From: Klebsormidium nitens
Lineage: Eukaryota > Streptophyta > Klebsormidiophyceae > Klebsormidiales > Klebsormidiaceae
Length of the DNA: 64,000 nt
Direction: 5' to 3'
NCBI GenBank assembly: GCA_000708835.1
Contig: DF237442.1
Span: 2,177-66,176 of the forward strand
Part shown: positions 58,801 to 64,000 of the stretch, one piece after another
Numbering within the stretch: position 1 is the first letter of the stretch
Layout: every line of letters begins with the position of its first letter
Program-made: the position numbers and the translations under genes
The notes under the pieces: generated by a model
Told to the model about the DNA's origin: nothing
Database searches by the model: none
The model's input: the letters and a program-made list of their open reading frames with translations, nothing else

Positions 58801-59629
58801 CTTTCTCATAGATTCCCATCAGCAGCTCTCTCTTCAGGAAATAGTCTTCAAACTCGTTCCCTTTGGTATTGGTGACATCCTGCAAACGGAATTTCAGCTG
58901 TATGAGGAAATCCCCATTGACGACAGAACCGTATGCAGATAAAGCAAACAATGCCACATCTAGGCGAACACAGATGTCCTCTTCATTTGCAGAAGCTTTC
59001 CCCATGAATGCATAATCCTAAGGCTCCAAGCTGTGAGCATGGATGTGTTTTAGAAGCCTGTGCATTCATCAGTCAGACATGCAACTAAATTGCTGGGAGC
59101 CTTTACCTCTGTTCTGAAGCGGGTATCTGCAGGGGGGAGCTTCAGTTGCTGCTTCCAGTCTTGAGCCCTGTTGCAAACATCAATGCAAACTATGAGTTAC
59201 AACAAGAGCGAGACCTGGCAAACCAATTGGTGGGATACAATGTTCACAGCAAGAAGCACATAAAACATTTTGCCATGTGGGGACACGTCTCCCTGAGTTG
59301 ATCATTGCATAGGTTTGTGTCATCCAATGCATCGCCATTGTTCAGACAATGGCTGGGCTCAATGCCTTCCCTGCCAATCCTTACCCATTGCTCCCTGCAG
59401 CGGCCTGTACTTGCATTTGTCCCTGTGCTTGAGGAGGTGGCTGGGGAGGGGGTGCAGCTCCCTGTATCTGTGCCGGCTGCACAGCTTGAGGAGCACCAGC
59501 GGGCGGTGCTGTGCCCCTAACTACGTTACCTGGTTGCCTTGGGCCCCAGGCCGGCAACTGTGGTCTGACTGCGGCAGGACCCCCTTGACCCCCAGGGCCA
59601 CGAGGAGGACCCCGATTGTTTGTTGCCAT
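55886..59629 (-). CDS. DEAD-box RNA helicase, DDX6/Dhh1 type (RH6/RH8/RH12-like)
   Basis: This is an ATP-dependent RNA helicase of the DDX6/Dhh1 group, which represses translation and promotes mRNA decapping in P-bodies. Nine exons on the minus strand join in phase: 59629-59385, 59167-59107, 58879-58645, 58266-58028, 57797-57546, 57289-57109, 56795-56707, 56458-56385 and 55964-55886, giving about 484 residues. The first 80 residues are Gly/Pro/Gln-rich (disordered). Motifs in order: Q-motif ([13 protein letters not shown]), motif [36 protein letters not shown], then [17 protein letters not shown] and [10 protein letters not shown]. The DEAD box is split by an intron (between E and A). The intron after 58645 has a GC donor. 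The protein closely resembles plant RH6/8/12. It shares a divergent intergenic region with the RecA gene. Confidence 0.95.
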
Positions 59630-60397
59630 CCCAATAGGTTCTAAGCTCCACCAGGCTAGACCTGTGGGTTTTTCGACCCCTATTCTTGCGGTGTCCCTGC
59701 TTGCACACAGTGCTTTGTCCTGCACGCCACGCAGGTGCTTCCTCTCCAAGACGCTCTCCCTTCAGCAATCTTTCTGGCACTGCTCACGACACGCGCGTGA
59801 CTCAATCGACCGCCCTTCCACGACCACCAACCGTTGACAATGAGAATGGAAACCTTCTTCCCGGATTGCTCCTGAAGGCTCATATGCCATTGCAGCAATG
59901 GGATTGCTTTATGTCTCAGATTATCCGTCCAATACAAGCACGTCCACGGAAAATGGACAAGCGAATATGCAGGACTTCAGTACCCCCCAACTTGGTTTTG
60001 GAGACTGGACTCTGCCCGCATTGGCGGGGCCCTGAACAGTTATGTACCACCAGGGTATACAGTGAGCTCGTATGTGGGTGATTTGAGAGCAGCTTATATT
60101 CTACAAATCATTCTTATGCATGTATATTTGAGCAGCGATTTCTACTGCAGAGACAGCTGCAGTCCGCAGAAACTGCAGTTCTCAGTGCAAGAGAGTGGAA
60201 CTTGAAGCAGGACCGCGGCATGCACCGGCCACAGCGCGCCTCAGCTACCTACTGCACAGCTACCGGTGGGCAGGACCTGCTCATGCAGAGGGGCAGCATT
60301 TCACTTGTTCAGCCTGGTCACTCAACGCTTTCGCAAAAATCTAGATCTTGTTTAGCTGGGCATTGCTCCGGAGGCATAGTCCATATACAATTGGCGT
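59630..60397. promoter_or_regulatory. Divergent intergenic region between the DEAD-box and RecA genes
   Basis: The start codons point outward about 770 bases apart, so the region must hold both promoters and 5' leaders. I recognise no specific element. Confidence 0.4.
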
Positions 60398-63300
60398 GTG
60401 GAGAAGGAGATGGCTCTGTTGAAGCACAGTACATGGAGCTTCGAGAGAGCTTTTGCTATTCTCCGGTGGCAGCCAGCGCTTGCAGCATTTGCCCCAGGCA
60501 TGCTTGGATTGGGGCAGGCTGGGCCTGCCGTTTTGGAGGTGAGTCGCCTGGCAGGAGCAGGGAGCCTGATGCCTGGATGTTCCTCCAACCATTCTACGCC
60601 CTTGCGAGTTACACCTTCAGTAAATGTAAAGCTATCAAAAGTTGGCTCGCTTGTAATTGCGTCCCCTTGAACTTGTTGGCGTCATATGGGTGCGGAATGC
60701 TTACGGGACGTCACACAGAGACTTTGGAGTTTGATTGGTTCGATTGTGCCATGAGAACCGATTGTTTCCTTTCGTCTATTCAGAGTGCAATTTCCACTGA
60801 GCCCCCAGCAGGGGCATCGGGCATCAAGAGTTTCGCCACAGCTGCGATGGGTGAGTTATCACCACCTCTTCCCCTGAGTCTGCTAGCTTGGTCTCTTCAT
60901 GCTGATGGAAAGTGGTATAGCTGGAAGGTGATGCCCACTTGTATGGGGATATGGGGCTATTTGTTGAGGGAAGTGGGAAAAGGTCAGTGTGCAGGTAGCG
61001 CGAACATAACCACTTTCTGAAATGGAAGGGGCCCAGACTCGTCCCTGTTCAGTCCTGTGTTCAGTGGGGGCTTCGTTTAGGTGCATGATCCCCCCCTTCG
61101 ACTCTAACGTTGGCTGAGTGGTAGGATCCTCTCTGTGTCCATAAAGGGACCCTGCCTGTAAAGCTGTGTATGAAGAAGTCTGCTCCTGGTGCCCCCTCGC
61201 AGGCAAGGTGAAGCGAAAGAGCCCCAAGGGCTTGCCCCCTCCTGATGAAGGGGGAACCGGGCAGCGCCGGGCTGCCCTCGATGCGGCGCTGCTGCAGATT
61301 GAGAGCAGCTTTGGGTCTGGCTCCGTGATGCGCATGGGGGACCTGGCGGCGGCCAACAAGAACGTGGCGGTCATTCCCACGGGCTCCCTCGCACTGGACG
61401 CCGCGCTCGGGGTGGGGGGGCTACCCAAGGTAAGCCACATCGTTGTTCCATGGATGTCTTCCGTGTAACACAGGTTGCGTCGGCTTCTCCTCACATGGCA
61501 CCTTGATGGGTATGACACTTGAAGTTGCCCCTCTAGAATTGGCTCTAGCTTGATGGTTGTTGCCGGCCTGATTCTCTGCTTGCATACTTTCATGCTTGCA
61601 GGGGCGAGTGGTGGAGATCTTTGGACCGGAGGCGTCAGGGAAGACCACCCTGGCGCTGCATGTGGTGGCAGAAGCGCAGAAGCAGGGAGGTGAGGTGCAG
61701 CGTTCACTTGATAAGAAATGGCGACAGCGTTGTTCACGTTCCTGGACCCGTTTCTTGTTTCATCGTTTGAAGACTTTGACTCAGCATAGTTATATCGCTC
61801 CTTCCAGCTGTGGGTATTCTCACCATTTGTTAAGCTCAATTGTGTCGAGAAAACCGCAACTGCCTGTCGGAATGATGTTATGTTCTCTAGATCTTGGAGT
61901 AAAGGAGCAAGCGTATCGCTCTCTTTCGCAAGTCTCTCTCCCCATAAAACGATGCCATAAAGCATCTTGATTAAGTGACTTCGGTGTCGATTCGAGCCTC
62001 CCTCTTGCTAGCAGGGACGTGCGTGTTCATTGACGCTGAGCATGCTCTGGACGCCTCGTTTGCGGAAGCGATTGGCGTGCACACAGCGGACCTGCTGATT
62101 GCGCAGCCCGACAGCGGGGAGCAGGCGCTCGCGGTGGCGGACACGCTCATTCGCAGCGGCTCCGTGGACGTGGTCGTCGTGGACAGTGTGAGCGCGGCTG
62201 CGGTCGAGCTAAGCTTCTCAGGGGTCTAGAATGGACCGAACTTGTCTGAGAGCCCGTAGGGCGGCTCGAGATTCATGAACGCCTATGACTTGCTCCGTCC
62301 TAGCGGCGATTGGTGCAATCGAGTATCGGCTTTCGTTGGTCAAAGGATCTAGCAATTATGGCAGATTGGAGATGAGAGTGCTAAAGAGACTGTTTGCCCT
62401 TTTGACTAACGGTTGGGGATCATTGTGACGGGTCAATTATTTTGAACCCGCTGAAAGGAGATTTGTGCATATTTATCTTCGACACTTCCTCTCACGTGTG
62501 CTTGTGCGGTGGCAGGTGGCTGCGCTGGTGCCCAAGGCGGAGCTGGCGGGCGAGATGGGCGACGCGCACATGGCCCTGCAGGCGCGCCTCATGAGCCAGG
62601 CGCTGCGCAAGCTCACGCACTCGCTTGCCAAGAGCGACACCCTGCTCATCTTCATCAACCAGGTGCGCCACCACCAAGGCATCCGTGGGCTTGCATTCAG
62701 ACTGCCCATCTCAGCAAATTGTCCTGGCTGCCAGACATTCGAAGGAGCGGTCGTATCACAAGAGGGAAGGCAGGAAGCACCTCAGCGTGCACTTTGCATT
62801 GAAAGGGTCCGAAACGTGAGTGGGTCCGGAAATTAGGCCAGCCAGATTGAACACGGTGAATGGGTGAGAAGGCCGTTATTGCACATGGCTGGAGCCACAG
62901 AGTCTTGCCTGCGCTTGGTCAAACCTGGTTGTTGGATTGCAGCAAACCATAACTTCGGAGATTACGAGCACTTGGATCGGTTCCCATGGTCGCATAAAAG
63001 AGTGGGTTTTCTGGTGACTTAGGCTCCTGAAAGACGCAGAGCCGACTTATATCTTGACAGACGCTCGTCTGCCTTCGGCGCCCGTGCAGATACGAAATAA
63101 GCTCAGCACGTTCGGAGGGTTCGGGGGACCCCAGGAGGTCACGTCGGGCGGCAACGCGCTCAAGTTCTACTCGTCGGTGCGGCTGAACATTCGGCGCATA
63201 GCGTACTTGAAAAAGGGAGAAGAGGTGAGCGGCCAGGACGCACGTGAAGAAGCCGCTCTGCGCTTACGTCGGATGCTGGCCCTGGTGGACCGAAGGGGAG

Positions 63301-64000
63301 CACCAGGAAATGGAAAGGCTGTGTGCATGTTTTCAAGTAAGAGACCTGCTGGGAGTTCGTCAATAGTTTTGCAGCCTGGATTGAAGCTAAAATTGGGCCG
63401 CTTTTGTCGAGAATCGCCTTAACGAGGAATGACTCGATTGGCCTTCCCTTCTAGCTTTTCCACCTTTCACTAAACTTGCGTAACCTGACGGGACATATCG
63501 CAAGAGCAGGTGTGTGCCATGGAGCCTTCGATTGCTTTACTCAGTTTTCTTCCCAGGATGCTACTAGCGTGGTTCACTTGAAAATTACTGGATTACTTCG
63601 CATCCTGTCAAGAAAGTCGTGCACCGACCAAATTTTCTCGGACATTACTTACAAGAAGTGGCCCCTTTACGTCCTTGAGGCGGTGATACGATTGCGGCGA
63701 CCGGCAATTGCTTTGCACTTTGCTTCGTGCCAAAGTCCTCAAGCTCTAGTTCTTCCGAACACGAGAAGTGCGTCAACTGGCTGCCCGTCCACCCGTCGGT
63801 ACTTTGTACTGTGGCTATGAACATCTGTAGTTTTTGTGGGTTGCTTTCTTTGGCTCGGCGCTGACATGGCCGCTGGTGTGCAGGTAGTGGGCAGCACGGT
63901 GCGCGTGAAGATTGCCAAGAACAAAGTCGCGCCGCCGTTCCGGGCAGCGGAGTTCGACATCGAGTTTGGGCGCGGCATCTCGCAGGAGGGCGAGCTGCTG
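60398..64000 (+). CDS. RecA recombinase, mitochondrial type (3' end beyond the window)
   Basis: This is a bacterial-type RecA, the strand-exchange ATPase of organelle DNA repair. Exons read in phase: 60398-60538, 60784-60850, 61203-61429, 61602-61689, 62015-62187, 62516-62662, 63090-63224, and 63884 to the window edge. The first two exons ([21 protein letters not shown]..., rich in Ala, Ser and Arg) look like an organelle-targeting peptide. The core starts near 61262: [18 protein letters not shown], Walker [57 protein letters not shown] and FINQ, followed by [11 protein letters not shown] and [18 protein letters not shown]. The [11 protein letters not shown] insert matches plant mitochondrial RecA (RECA3-like) rather than the chloroplast type. 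The C-terminal exon or exons lie outside the window. The start could be the Met at 60398 or 60410. Confidence 0.92.

Overview
The window is nuclear DNA from a eukaryote of the green lineage. Genes are split into many exons by GT-AG introns of roughly 200 to 900 bases, and one marker gene is a plant-type R2R3-MYB of the GAMYB kind. The presence of a kinesin-II accessory subunit (KAP) and an Inturned-like protein implies an organism that still builds flagella. Together these suggest a streptophyte alga (Klebsormidium-like) or an early-diverging land plant. The species is an inference.

Layout. Positions 1-10950 hold an accessory-looking block: one large minus-strand gene for a primase-polymerase fused to a D5-type superfamily 3 helicase. 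This is a replication protein of viruses, plasmids and mobile elements, here cut by about ten introns. It has a long acidic N-terminal extension and at least one frameshift in the primase exon. Its introns and downstream flank carry a private minisatellite family with a unit of about 104 bp centred on TGACGTCA, plus several other tandem arrays. Positions 12.1-15.4 kb contain two unrecognised small genes flanked by two copies of a short dispersed repeat.

From 15.6 kb on the content is ordinary nuclear genes: a full-length ABCC (MRP-type) transporter (15610-23869, +); a gene-free stretch with two well-defined MITE-like elements (26401-26685 and 27088-27630); the MYB gene (28000-31485, +); an Inturned-like longin-domain protein (37074-33814, -) divergent from a 24-exon KAP gene (37581-49790, +); an intronless family 2-like glycosyltransferase (52166-50952, -); a DDX6/Dhh1-type DEAD-box helicase (59629-55886, -); and divergent from it a mitochondrial-type RecA (60398 to the window edge, +).

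Links between genes. The Inturned-like and KAP genes are both predicted ciliary and share one intergenic region with telo-box motifs. The helicase and RecA also share one intergenic region. Splice junctions were read by hand using exon phase and family homology. Exons of the ABCC, MYB, KAP, DEAD-box and RecA genes all join in frame. The primase-helicase joins in frame except for one frameshift, and the Inturned-like gene has one unresolved junction.
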